64,000 bases of DNA from Acidobacteriota bacterium (GTDB lineage: Bacteria; Acidobacteriota; Thermoanaerobaculia; Gp7-AA8), in the NCBI GenBank assembly GCA_019244185.1, contig JAFATB010000005.1, positions 62,001-126,000 of the forward strand, written 5' to 3'. Below, one piece after another: positions 57,551 through 64,000 of this stretch. Both the position numbers and the translations under genes were made by a program. How positions within the stretch are numbered: position 1 is the first letter of the stretch; every line of letters begins with the position of its first letter. Under the pieces are notes generated by a model that did not search any database, was not told the origin of the DNA, and saw only the letters and a program-made list of their open reading frames with translations.

Positions 57551-57728
57551 AATCGTTCCTTTGTGTGGTGGTGTGGCAGGGACAGCGTGAGCACACGCTC
57601 AGCGCGTCGGTGTAGTACCAGTCATAGATTGTTCGCGAATCGACCCGGACCTGCGCAGCAGCGTTGCCGCTTCCTTGCTGCACAATGGAGGGACGCGGCG
57701 CTCGTTTTCCCGATGAAAGTTCGGGAGG
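57551..57728 (-). promoter_or_regulatory. Spacer between the CHAT gene and the three-gene unit
   Basis: The 178 bp hold no convincing gene. A short Cys-containing frame overlaps the next start but lacks a ribosome-binding site. It may contain the promoter of the downstream unit; no -10 box is clear. Confidence 0.3.
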
Positions 57729-60700
57729 TCAGGCGGAGATCGTTTGCGCCGGCAAACGCCGCTCGATCGGCCCAAGGACGCGAAGTGCGCCCCAATATTG
57801 AGGCCTTCGGCGGAGCGGACTTGGGGAATGGAGATATTGCAGTTGTGTGCCGCGCAATGCGTCGGCGGCGGTCATTCCGCCGCGGATGCGGCGATGAAAT
57901 GAACTGAAGAAAGTCGCAGCAAACGTATCGTCGATGTCGTACAGAGGAGCGACGACGGCTCCGGCTCCGGCGGCGAGGAAGGCTCGCGCGAGACTGAGAG
58001 AGCCTTCAGCCCTCCGCGTTTTTCCGGTGGCGGTCCTGCAGTTCGCGAGCACGACGAGCGGCTGCCGTCTCAGCGTCCACGAACCGACCGTCTCCGGCGA
58101 CAAGGTCGTCTCCTGCGCGCCGAGCGCAAAACCAGGACCGTCATCGGCACTCGTCGCCGGCTTCGAGTGACCAATGAGGTGAATGACGTCCGCGTCCGTA
58201 GCCGCGGCGCGAATGACGTCCTGCGTCGCCTGCCGGTCGTAGAAACTGGTCGACCGCGGATAGGCCCCGATCACACCACGAGCTTCGGCGTCGGCGCTCG
58301 CCAGCGGCGTGAGCTGGCGATCGCCGCCGGCAGCACGCTCGGCAACCACAAGGACAGTATCTCGTGCTGACGAGGCAGCCGCACCGGAGAGTGCTACCGC
58401 CGCACTCGGTGCGACGATCGCCGCGTGCTGCTCGATCAGGTATTCGCCACGACTTCGGTCGTATAACGCCGAAAACGGCACCTCGTCGTCGAAGGCAGCA
58501 TCCGGAACCAGGACGAGCATCTCGTTTGGACCCACGCGTGCGCGCAAGGCCAACGGCAAGAGCAAGTCGTGGAGGTCGGCAACCGCGCCTTCACACGGCA
58601 AGGAGAGCTGGGCCATGCATGTGGCGACTCGATGCACCGCCGCCGCAACCGTCTCCGTCGGCGCTGCGATCCGCACGCCAATCACATCGTTCGAAGTCAC
58701 ACACCACACGAGCAGCGCGTCCGGCAAGACGGCCCACTCGAGGAGCGCCGTGTTCGCCGGCACCTGCGCGGCGATTGCGCGTGCGTCGTTCTGCGGCGCG
58801 ACATTGCGACGCTCCGCGAGCAGCCGTGCCCGTGAGTGTTCGGCGACGATCAGCGCCTCTCCCCACTCCCCATCGCGCGACAATTCTCCTAGCAGCCGCT
58901 GACTCGCCTCCGCCGCGACGTCGAGATACGAGATCCGCTCCACGGGATTCAGGAGCTCGCGTCGTTGCTGCTCCACGTACCGCAGCGCCGTTCGGAAATC
59001 GGCACGCGCTGCATGCGAATCGCGCAGTTGCTGGTGCGCGATGCCGCGCGCGAGAAACACGTCGGCGACACGAAACGTGTCGGAACGCCGCGCCGTGCGG
59101 CCGAGGTAGCGATTTGCAGCCGTCATGGCGATTGCAGGTTCGGTGGCGGCAATCGTCCGAGCCAAAACCGCGTCGTAGTTCTCGACCGCGCGCTCGCGCG
59201 TCGACGGGTCGGCGATTGCAGTCGCCGCGTAGGACGCGCGTCGAAATGCTGCCTCTGCACGACCGCGCGCGCCAGAACGATGCATAGCGACCGCGTACCA
59301 GAGATCGGCGTCCGCGATCGCAGTCGGATCGCCGCTGACGTTCGCGATCGTCTTGAGCCTGCTCGCCACTGCGACCGCAAGCCGTGGATGCTGGTCATCG
59401 CGCAGCAGAGACTGGAGCATCTCCTGCAGGGAAACATGCAGCCGGTCGTGATCGCCCGCTCGGTACAACCCGGCGATTCCCTCGATGCGCGCCCCCCAAC
59501 CGTCGTCGGCCGCTCGGAGGTACGATGCTCGCTCGGCGATCATTGCCTGGAGAGCGGCAATCGTGTCGGTTTCGCCGGCCTTTGTGAGTTGCGCCAGCGC
59601 CGAGGCGTAGGGACGGCCGGCGGCGCCGGCGCGGTCTGACGCAACGTACGCCAAGCCTTCGATCCATGACAGCCTCGCGTCAAGGGTCGGGTACCGTTTC
59701 GCGTCGTAGGCTGGCGAACCGCGGACGCGCGCGATCTCGCGCAATGCAACGTCGTAGCGTGCGCAATACCACTGCGCACGGGCAGTCGCGAGACGCGAAA
59801 GCCACTCCAGCCGCGTATATGCCCGCAGATGCTCGCTGGCGGCTTCAAGAAGCGTCGCCGCCCGTTGCACATCGGTTTTCTGAAGTTGCTGCCCCTGCCG
59901 CAGTTCCTGTAAGCCGGACGCCGCGCCCGCGGAACCGTTGCGCCGCAGATCCGCCAATGCCGCGGCGAGAAAAGCATCGCCGCGGCGTTCGAACGTGGCG
60001 GCAGCGGTTCGCAGGGCAAAGTCGTCAGAATCCGCTCCATCGACGATCCGCGCCTCTGCGGCGTCGCGCATTTGTCGTGGATGCTCGGCCACGAGGCGCG
60101 CAATCGCCGCCGCGTCGGATCGCGCGATCGCGCGCGCGAGAAGAGCGCCCCCGTCCCACGAGCTGCTGCTGGTCGGCTCATTGAGATCGGATAGCTTCTG
60201 TCGCGCCTCGGTCGCCCAAGGCGACTGCGGATCGAGGCGGAGGTAATCGGCCCAGGCAACCTTTGCGTCCTCCTGAAGACCGACCGCGGTCAGGGCGAGT
60301 GCACGATTCCAGGCGATGGGGGGCGAATGCTCGAGGTTCCATGCTCGCTGGACGCACTCCGCTGCGGCGAGATCATCCGTGCGCGCGCGCGTGTAGAGGG
60401 CGCGCGCCGAATAGGCGGCGGAGAGATCGTTGAGCAACGTAGCGTCTTGCGAGGCGGTGATTGCCGCACTTATCGATGACTGATGCGTCTCACGCGTCAA
60501 CGCTTTTTCGAGCGTCGTGACTGCCGCTCGCGGGTCGCCGAGCAGCAACTCGGCAACGCCGACGGCGTGTAGGTTCTTCGGCGTCGCGTGCGCGTCGGCG
60601 GCATGGCGGATGTCCGCTGCCGCAGCCATGAGCGCCCAGCGATGCTCGTCGCCTTTGTCGCTGCCGTCCTGGCCGCCTTCGCCACCGCGCATGTGGTTGT

Positions 60701-61076
60701 ACTCTTTGTACGAGAAACCTCCGCTCAATCGTCCCTCGATCGGGCGACTCTCGAGATCGTCCGCAGCTGCAATCAGCTTGGCGATATCCGCCGAGCCGGA
60801 ACGGCCGGGCAGGAAACGATAGACGTACAAAGCCGCAATCGCCGCGAGCAGCGCCGCAGTTGCAGCCATCCACCAACGCGAGCGGAAAGGCCGGATTCGA
60901 GTGGGCTGAGCCGCGGTGGAGAGCTCGGTCGCCGTCATGAAGACAGAGCGGCACTCGCCGCAAACACTGACGTGTTCGATTGCCGCGCGGCGGGCGCTCG
61001 CGTCCAATGTGCCATCCGCTAAGCCGGCGAGGGTCTCCGGGTCGAGATGATTGGACGGTTCGGTGAGAGTGCTCAT
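57729..61076 (-). CDS. Membrane anti-sigma factor fused to TPR repeats and a CHAT protease
   Basis: An 1115-residue fusion. Residues 1-45 form a zinc-binding anti-sigma domain (H35, C39, C42 in HVSVCGECRS). A membrane helix lies at about 69-86. Residues about 100-800 are TPR-like helical repeats (HAVGVAELLLGDPRAAVTTL; ARGIAHQQLRDSHAARADFR). The C-terminal 300 residues are a CHAT (caspase-like) domain with H970 in HLIGHS and C1013 in LANCRTATG. ATG overlaps the sigma-factor stop (ATGA). This topology puts the TPR/CHAT part outside the cytoplasm if the N-terminus is inside; that deserves checking. Probable regulator of the coupled sigma factor. Confidence 0.9.
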   Translation of the reverse strand: MSTLTEPSNHLDPETLAGLADGTLDASARRAAIEHVSVCGECRSVFMTATELSTAAQPTRIRPFRSRWWMAATAALLAAIAALYVYRFLPGRSGSADIAKLIAAADDLESRPIEGRLSGGFSYKEYNHMRGGEGGQDGSDKGDEHRWALMAAAADIRHAADAHATPKNLHAVGVAELLLGDPRAAVTTLEKALTRETHQSSISAAITASQDATLLNDLSAAYSARALYTRARTDDLAAAECVQRAWNLEHSPPIAWNRALALTAVGLQEDAKVAWADYLRLDPQSPWATEARQKLSDLNEPTSSSSWDGGALLARAIARSDAAAIARLVAEHPRQMRDAAEARIVDGADSDDFALRTAAATFERRGDAFLAAALADLRRNGSAGAASGLQELRQGQQLQKTDVQRAATLLEAASEHLRAYTRLEWLSRLATARAQWYCARYDVALREIARVRGSPAYDAKRYPTLDARLSWIEGLAYVASDRAGAAGRPYASALAQLTKAGETDTIAALQAMIAERASYLRAADDGWGARIEGIAGLYRAGDHDRLHVSLQEMLQSLLRDDQHPRLAVAVASRLKTIANVSGDPTAIADADLWYAVAMHRSGARGRAEAAFRRASYAATAIADPSTRERAVENYDAVLARTIAATEPAIAMTAANRYLGRTARRSDTFRVADVFLARGIAHQQLRDSHAARADFRTALRYVEQQRRELLNPVERISYLDVAAEASQRLLGELSRDGEWGEALIVAEHSRARLLAERRNVAPQNDARAIAAQVPANTALLEWAVLPDALLVWCVTSNDVIGVRIAAPTETVAAAVHRVATCMAQLSLPCEGAVADLHDLLLPLALRARVGPNEMLVLVPDAAFDDEVPFSALYDRSRGEYLIEQHAAIVAPSAAVALSGAAASSARDTVLVVAERAAGGDRQLTPLASADAEARGVIGAYPRSTSFYDRQATQDVIRAAATDADVIHLIGHSKPATSADDGPGFALGAQETTLSPETVGSWTLRRQPLVVLANCRTATGKTRRAEGSLSLARAFLAAGAGAVVAPLYDIDDTFAATFFSSFHRRIRGGMTAADALRGTQLQYLHSPSPLRRRPQYWGALRVLGPIERRLPAQTISA

Positions 61077-61975
61077 GGAATTGCGCCCTCCCCTTTTGTG
61101 ACCTTCGCCCCTCCGGAAGTCCCACTCGTTGTGGGAGGCCCACCTACGGGATTGGTGGGACGGAAGGCATGGATTTCCCCACCATGGGAAAAGAAATCGA
61201 AGTGGATGTCCGTGTCGCCGCGATCGAGAAGCGTGGCGACATCGCTCCTTGCGACGCCAGCCCGCTCGAGCGTGCGTCGCATCGTCCCGTAAAGCCGGTC
61301 CAGTCGCTTATAGAGGCGCTTCTGTTCGATGTGCAGCCTTTGCGCGATGTCGGGCACTTTCAGGGCGTGCCAGAAGCGCATCTGCAGGATGAGGCGGTCC
61401 TCGGCGTCGAGAGTGCCGAGGAGCTCGTCGATGGCGCGGGCGGCGGTGCGGGCGGCGCGTTCGCGCTCATGGATCTCGACGCGTTCGTCGGCGCCGGCGT
61501 CGACGGCGGGCGCGTCGGCGCTCACCTCTTCCGAGACGATCGTCGGGCGGGGGGTGCGGGGCGGGAGGCGGACGTAGATCGCCTCGAGCTCGCAGGCGGT
61601 GTATTGCGAGCCGGCCGGGGTGGTCAATACCTTGACCGCCTCGTCGAACGTGTAGCCGTCGCGGGTGACGAGGCGTTCCAGCGTAATGGCCTTGTCGCCG
61701 AGGCGTTTGGCTTCGGCGGAGGGGCGCCATTTCCCCCAGCGTTCGACGCGCCATTGATGCGCGAGGCGGGCGATCACGGTCGTGAGGTAGGTCGAAAACG
61801 AGCTGCGGCCCTCGAACTTGCGGATGACGGCGTAGTCGTCGTCGAGGAGGCGGACGCGGACCTCCTGCATGAACTCGAGGGTCTCGTCGCGGTTGAGATG
61901 GTCCCGGCGCGCGACGAAGGCGGCGATGCGCTCGATCGTGCCAAGGTGCTCGAGGTACGTCTCTTCCGCGTTCAT
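61073..61975 (-). CDS. ECF-type RNA polymerase sigma factor
   Basis: A 300-residue sigma-70-family protein: region 2 (ETLEFMQEVRVRLLDDDYAV, GRSSFSTYLTTVIARLAHQW), a long linker of about 100 residues, and region 4 (LGTLDAEDRLILQMRFWHAL, VPDIAQRLHIEQKRLYKRLD). A Gly/Thr/Pro-rich C-terminal tail follows. It is longer than a minimal ECF factor because of linker and tail. It is translationally coupled to the anti-sigma/CHAT fusion, the classic cognate arrangement. Confidence 0.92.
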   Translation of the reverse strand: MNAEETYLEHLGTIERIAAFVARRDHLNRDETLEFMQEVRVRLLDDDYAVIRKFEGRSSFSTYLTTVIARLAHQWRVERWGKWRPSAEAKRLGDKAITLERLVTRDGYTFDEAVKVLTTPAGSQYTACELEAIYVRLPPRTPRPTIVSEEVSADAPAVDAGADERVEIHERERAARTAARAIDELLGTLDAEDRLILQMRFWHALKVPDIAQRLHIEQKRLYKRLDRLYGTMRRTLERAGVARSDVATLLDRGDTDIHFDFFSHGGEIHAFRPTNPVGGPPTTSGTSGGAKVTKGEGAIP

Positions 61976-62120
61976 CGGACCCAGTGACGCTTAGGCGTCT
62001 TACGCAGCCGCGGCGAGCCGCGGGACCTATAGATTTCGGGAACGCCGTCAGTCTAACAGGATCGGTGAGGAACGGAAGGTCGGACGCGGCGGACGGAACG
62101 TCCACCGTGTCCGAAAGTTT
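61976..62120 (-). promoter_or_regulatory. Leader of the sigma-CHAT operon
   Basis: The 145-bp gap holds two short hairpins, GACGC-TTAG-GCGTC (61986-61999) and CCGCGG-CGAG-CCGCGG (62008-62023). On the minus strand it also holds a TAGACT near 62055 and a TATAGG near 62030 that could be -10 boxes. I see no convincing ECF-type GGAAC/CGTC pair. Confidence 0.3.
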
Positions 62121-62411
62121 TTAGCCGCGGCCTTTGCGGGTGCTTGCGACGTCGTCAGTGCCGTCGAGCCGCTCGACCTGCTGCTTGCCGCCGAGGCCGT
62201 CGTGCGCGGCCTCGCGCGTCTGGCGCTCGTCGAGTTTCGCGCCGGTGCGCTGCGACTCCCACTGTTCGGTGGTCAGTCCGCGCGGGCGTTCCGCGGCGTC
62301 GCCCTGGTACAGGTTGCCTTTCACGATATGGATGACACGGTCACCTTTGACGCGCGTCTTGCGGTCCGGCGAGCCGGCTTTCGGATCGGGACCGCGTTGG
62401 TCGTCTCTCAT
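62121..62411 (-). CDS. Small hydrophilic protein of unknown function
   Basis: A 96-residue, highly charged and probably disordered protein (MRDDQRGPDPKAGSPDRKTR; RVIHIVKGNLYQGDAAERPR). ATG 62411 has GGAGG six bases upstream; an ATG 11 codons earlier lacks one. No family recognised. It is divergent from perR, and its composition resembles small stress-induced hydrophilic proteins, which is only a guess. Confidence 0.6.
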   Translation of the reverse strand: MRDDQRGPDPKAGSPDRKTRVKGDRVIHIVKGNLYQGDAAERPRGLTTEQWESQRTGAKLDERQTREAAHDGLGGKQQVERLDGTDDVASTRKGRG

Positions 62412-62468
62412 GGTTGCCTCCGCCTTCGGAAGAGCAAAGGACATGCACGGTGGACGCGAAAAAGAAAC

Positions 62469-62498
62469 TTGACATCATCCCGATTAGACTTATTCTAA
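62469..62498 (+). promoter_or_regulatory. perR promoter with overlapping PerR/Fur-type box
   Basis: A perfect -35 TTGACA (62469-62474) is spaced 16 bp from -10 TATTCT (62491-62496). The 7-1-7 inverted repeat TTAGACT-T-ATTCTAA (62484-62498, one mismatch between arms) covers the -10 box and matches the layout of PerR boxes. It would block the promoter when bound. Confidence 0.7.
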
Positions 62499-62503
62499 AT
62501 TTC

Positions 62504-62926
62504 GTGAACGTCAAACATGAGCCCGGCGAGCAGTTGCGCGAGCATGGCATCCAGCCTTCCGCGCAGCGCGTGGCGGTGGCGGATTACGTCCTGCGCACGC
62601 TGGAGCATCCGTCCGCCGACCTCGTCTGGAAGCGGGTCAAAGAGAAGTTCCCGTGGATCTCCCGCGCGACGGTCTACAACACGCTGAACCTCTTCGTCGA
62701 CAAGGGCCTGCTGCAGCGCCTGACCATCGCCGAGGACTGCGTGATCTTCGACCCGATCACGGAGACGCACCATCACTTCATCGACGAGTCCACCGGCGCG
62801 ATCCACGACGTGCCGTGGGAGCGCGTGCAGGTCTGCAACATCGAGTCGCTGCGCGAGTACGACGTCCACGACTACCAGGTGGTGATGCGCGGCAAGCTCC
62901 GCCGCACGCCGAAACGCACCAAGTGA
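62504..62926 (+). CDS. perR: PerR/Fur-family transcriptional repressor
   Basis: A 140-residue regulator. GTG 62504 is chosen because the promoter's -10 box ends 7 nt before it. The winged helix reads IQPSAQRVAVADYVLRTLEH, SRATVYNTLNLFVDKGLLQR. The metal-sensing region has ETHHHFIDESTGAIHDV. The C-terminal CxxC pairs of the structural zinc site are absent, as in several proteobacterial PerR or Irr-like proteins. Next to peroxiredoxin and AhpD genes, so it most likely senses peroxide and represses this operon and itself. Confidence 0.88.
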   Translation: MNVKHEPGEQLREHGIQPSAQRVAVADYVLRTLEHPSADLVWKRVKEKFPWISRATVYNTLNLFVDKGLLQRLTIAEDCVIFDPITETHHHFIDESTGAIHDVPWERVQVCNIESLREYDVHDYQVVMRGKLRRTPKRTK

Positions 62927-62933
62927 ATCACCC

Positions 62934-62952
62934 GCCCGGCCCCGCGCCGGGC
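62934..62952 (+). terminator. Hairpin between perR and the peroxiredoxin gene
   Basis: A 7-bp stem (GCCCGGC/GCCGGGC) with a 5-nt loop lies 7 bp after the perR stop. There is no T-run. It might attenuate or process the message, since the next gene has its own strong ribosome-binding site. Confidence 0.3.
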
Positions 62953-62978
62953 ACAGTACGCAAAAGGAGAAGATCAAG

Positions 62979-63515
62979 ATGTTGACTGTTGGAGACAAGT
63001 TTCCCGAGTTCAAGGTGACGGCGAACGTCGGCCGCGAAAAAGGCAAAGAGTTCAAGGACGTCACGAACAAGGACTTCGCCGGCAAGTGGCTGGTCTTTTA
63101 CGCCTATCCGAAGGATTTCACCTTCATCTGCCCGACGGAGATCGTCGAGTTCGGCCGCCACACGAATGATTTCGCCGACCGCGACGCCGTCGTTCTCGGC
63201 GGCTCGACCGACAACGAGTTCTCGCACCTCGCGTGGCGCAACGCGCATCCGGACCTCGCCGACATGCCCACTCCGCTCGTGCACATCAACCCGAAGCTCG
63301 CCAACGAGCTCGGCATCGTGCACAAGGAAGGCGGCGTCGCGCTGCGCGTGACGTTCGTCGTCGATCCGGACGGCATCATCCGCTCGGTCAGCGCGTACGA
63401 CCTCTCGGTCGGCCGCAACGTCGGCGAAGTGCTCCGCACCCTCGACGCCCTTCAGACCGACGAGCTTTGCCCCTGCAACTGGCAGAAGGGCGAAGACACG
63501 ATCAAGGTGGCGTAG
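62979..63515 (+). CDS. Peroxiredoxin (AhpC/Prx1 type)
   Basis: A 178-residue thiol peroxidase. The peroxidatic C51 is in DFTFICPTEIVEF, and the C-terminal part carries ELCPCNWQKGEDTI, where the resolving Cys lies. It reduces hydrogen peroxide and alkyl hydroperoxides. An AAGGAGA site precedes ATG 62979. It is followed 2 bp later by an AhpD-like gene, its likely reductant partner. Confidence 0.94.
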   Translation: MLTVGDKFPEFKVTANVGREKGKEFKDVTNKDFAGKWLVFYAYPKDFTFICPTEIVEFGRHTNDFADRDAVVLGGSTDNEFSHLAWRNAHPDLADMPTPLVHINPKLANELGIVHKEGGVALRVTFVVDPDGIIRSVSAYDLSVGRNVGEVLRTLDALQTDELCPCNWQKGEDTIKVA

Positions 63516-63517
63516 CG

Positions 63518-64000
63518 ATGAGCGCCGCGATGGAAGAGCTGCGCGCCGGAATCCCCGATGCCGCGCGCGACATCAAGCTGAACCTGCAGAGCGTTCTGCA
63601 GCAGAGCTCTCTCACGCCGGCGCAGCGGTGGGGCGTGGCGATCGCTTCGGCGGTCGCCACCCACAACGCGCGTCTGCGCGATGCGCTCGTGGCCGACGCG
63701 AAACAGGAAGTCGGTCCAGAGGTCATCGATGATGCGCTCGCGTCGGCGGCGCTCATGGCCATGAACAACGTGTACTACCGCTTCCGCCACATGATCGCGA
63801 AGGAGTCGTACGAGCGGATGCCGGCGCGGCTGCGCATGCAGCGCATCGCTCGTCCCGCATCGAACAAGCCGGACTTCGAACTGTTCTGCCTCGCCGTCAG
63901 CGCGATCAACGGCTGCGAGATGTGCATCCGCTCGCACGAGCAGGCGGTGCTGCAGGGCGGGCTGACGGAGGAGCAGGTCCACGACGCCGTACGCGTCGCG
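63518..64000 (+). CDS. ahpD: AhpD-like alkylhydroperoxidase (carboxymuconolactone decarboxylase family), truncated by window end
   Basis: 161 codons are visible. The AhpD active site CEMCIRSHEQ has C133, C136 and H140, nearly the numbering of M. tuberculosis AhpD (130, 133, 137). It begins MSAAMEELRAGIPDAARDIK. In the AhpC/AhpD system it reduces the peroxiredoxin via lipoamide. Gene order PerR-peroxiredoxin-AhpD gives a self-contained peroxide-defence operon. The end lies beyond the window. Confidence 0.92.
   Translation, partial: MSAAMEELRAGIPDAARDIKLNLQSVLQQSSLTPAQRWGVAIASAVATHNARLRDALVADAKQEVGPEVIDDALASAALMAMNNVYYRFRHMIAKESYERMPARLRMQRIARPASNKPDFELFCLAVSAINGCEMCIRSHEQAVLQGGLTEEQVHDAVRVA

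Noticed and set aside
57501..57683. 60-residue Cys-containing frame (begins MQQGSGN, has CSRCPC) before the 316-residue unknown gene
   Set aside because: It has no ribosome-binding site, starts with GTG in a spacer and runs into the next gene; nothing beyond composition supports it.
62934..62952. Hairpin after perR as a true terminator separating perR from the peroxiredoxin gene
   Set aside because: Short stem without T-run; the three genes more likely form one operon, so it is listed only as a weak candidate.
1..64000. Many long open frames antisense to or out of frame with the genes, rich in Arg, Ala, His or Asp
   Set aside because: They are the expected shadows of high-G+C coding sequence with strong third-position bias; none shows family motifs or independent start signals.
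1..64000. CRISPR arrays, tRNA or rRNA genes, insertion sequences, prophage genes
   Set aside because: No regularly spaced direct repeats, tRNA-like cloverleaf or TPsiC words, transposase, integrase or phage structural genes were recognised.

Overview
The window is a G+C-rich (roughly two thirds by eye), tightly packed bacterial chromosome segment with about 65 protein genes, no rRNA or tRNA gene and no CRISPR array that I can see. Gram-negative features (an outer-membrane barrel protein, many lipoproteins) and an unusually rich set of exported peptidases (M13, M2 ACE-like, Tricorn-like S41, M17) suggest a proteolytic, aerobic, soil-type heterotroph. The combination fits an acidobacterium (Thermoanaerobaculia or Vicinamibacteria-like) best. 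That placement is inference from gene content, not from a marker gene.

Layout. 0-10 kb: B12-binding mutase subunit, GNAT, aldo/keto reductase, M13 peptidase, YecD-like hydrolase, MurI, an NtrC-type regulator, a nucleotidyltransferase with a small partner, PepA and a lipoprotein. 10-25 kb: MoaC/MobA, a GT2, a five-gene overlapping operon (NifS, pseudo-receiver/PilZ, TPR, YjbR, VOC), a structured RNA leader before a small membrane protein, PcnB/LepB, P5C dehydrogenase, an outer-membrane protein, a D-aminoacylase-like protein and a GT4. 25.6-26.2 kb is a gene-free, repeat-rich stretch. 26-34 kb: a frameshifted esterase, an HGSNAT-like acyltransferase, a MerR-TPR regulator, Ku, an alkyltransferase-like repair protein, a beta-lactamase-like protein and an OmpR-type two-component pair. 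34-43 kb: Tricorn homologue, aldehyde dehydrogenase, M2 peptidase. 43-50 kb: a complete MoxR-DUF58-BatA/B/C/D aerotolerance-type operon. 50-55.5 kb: KsgA, a four-gene NitT/TauT-type ABC operon and a GGDEF response regulator. 55.5-62 kb: an island, lower in G+C at its far end, with an ECF sigma factor translationally coupled to a membrane anti-sigma/TPR/CHAT-protease fusion, followed by a papain-like protease and two unknown genes. 62.4-64 kb: a PerR-peroxiredoxin-AhpD peroxide-defence operon cut by the window end.

Main signals. (1) The sigma/anti-sigma-CHAT operon and its neighbours look like a protease-controlled transcription switch. (2) The ABC substrate-binding protein has an in-frame UGA at codon 50, where I recall a Cys in homologues: a candidate selenoprotein or a nonsense mutation. 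(3) Heptanucleotide repeats of a GAANGNA type form the 5' coding ends of two genes; at BatD the repeat encodes the hydrophobic core of the signal peptide. (4) About fifteen first-in-operon genes have a TAnnnT -10 box only 6-10 nt before the start codon, which implies widespread leaderless mRNA and corrects several start codons. (5) Two divergent gene pairs share inverted -10 boxes of the form A-N3-TA-N3-T. (6) A PerR-type box overlaps a near-consensus promoter in front of perR.
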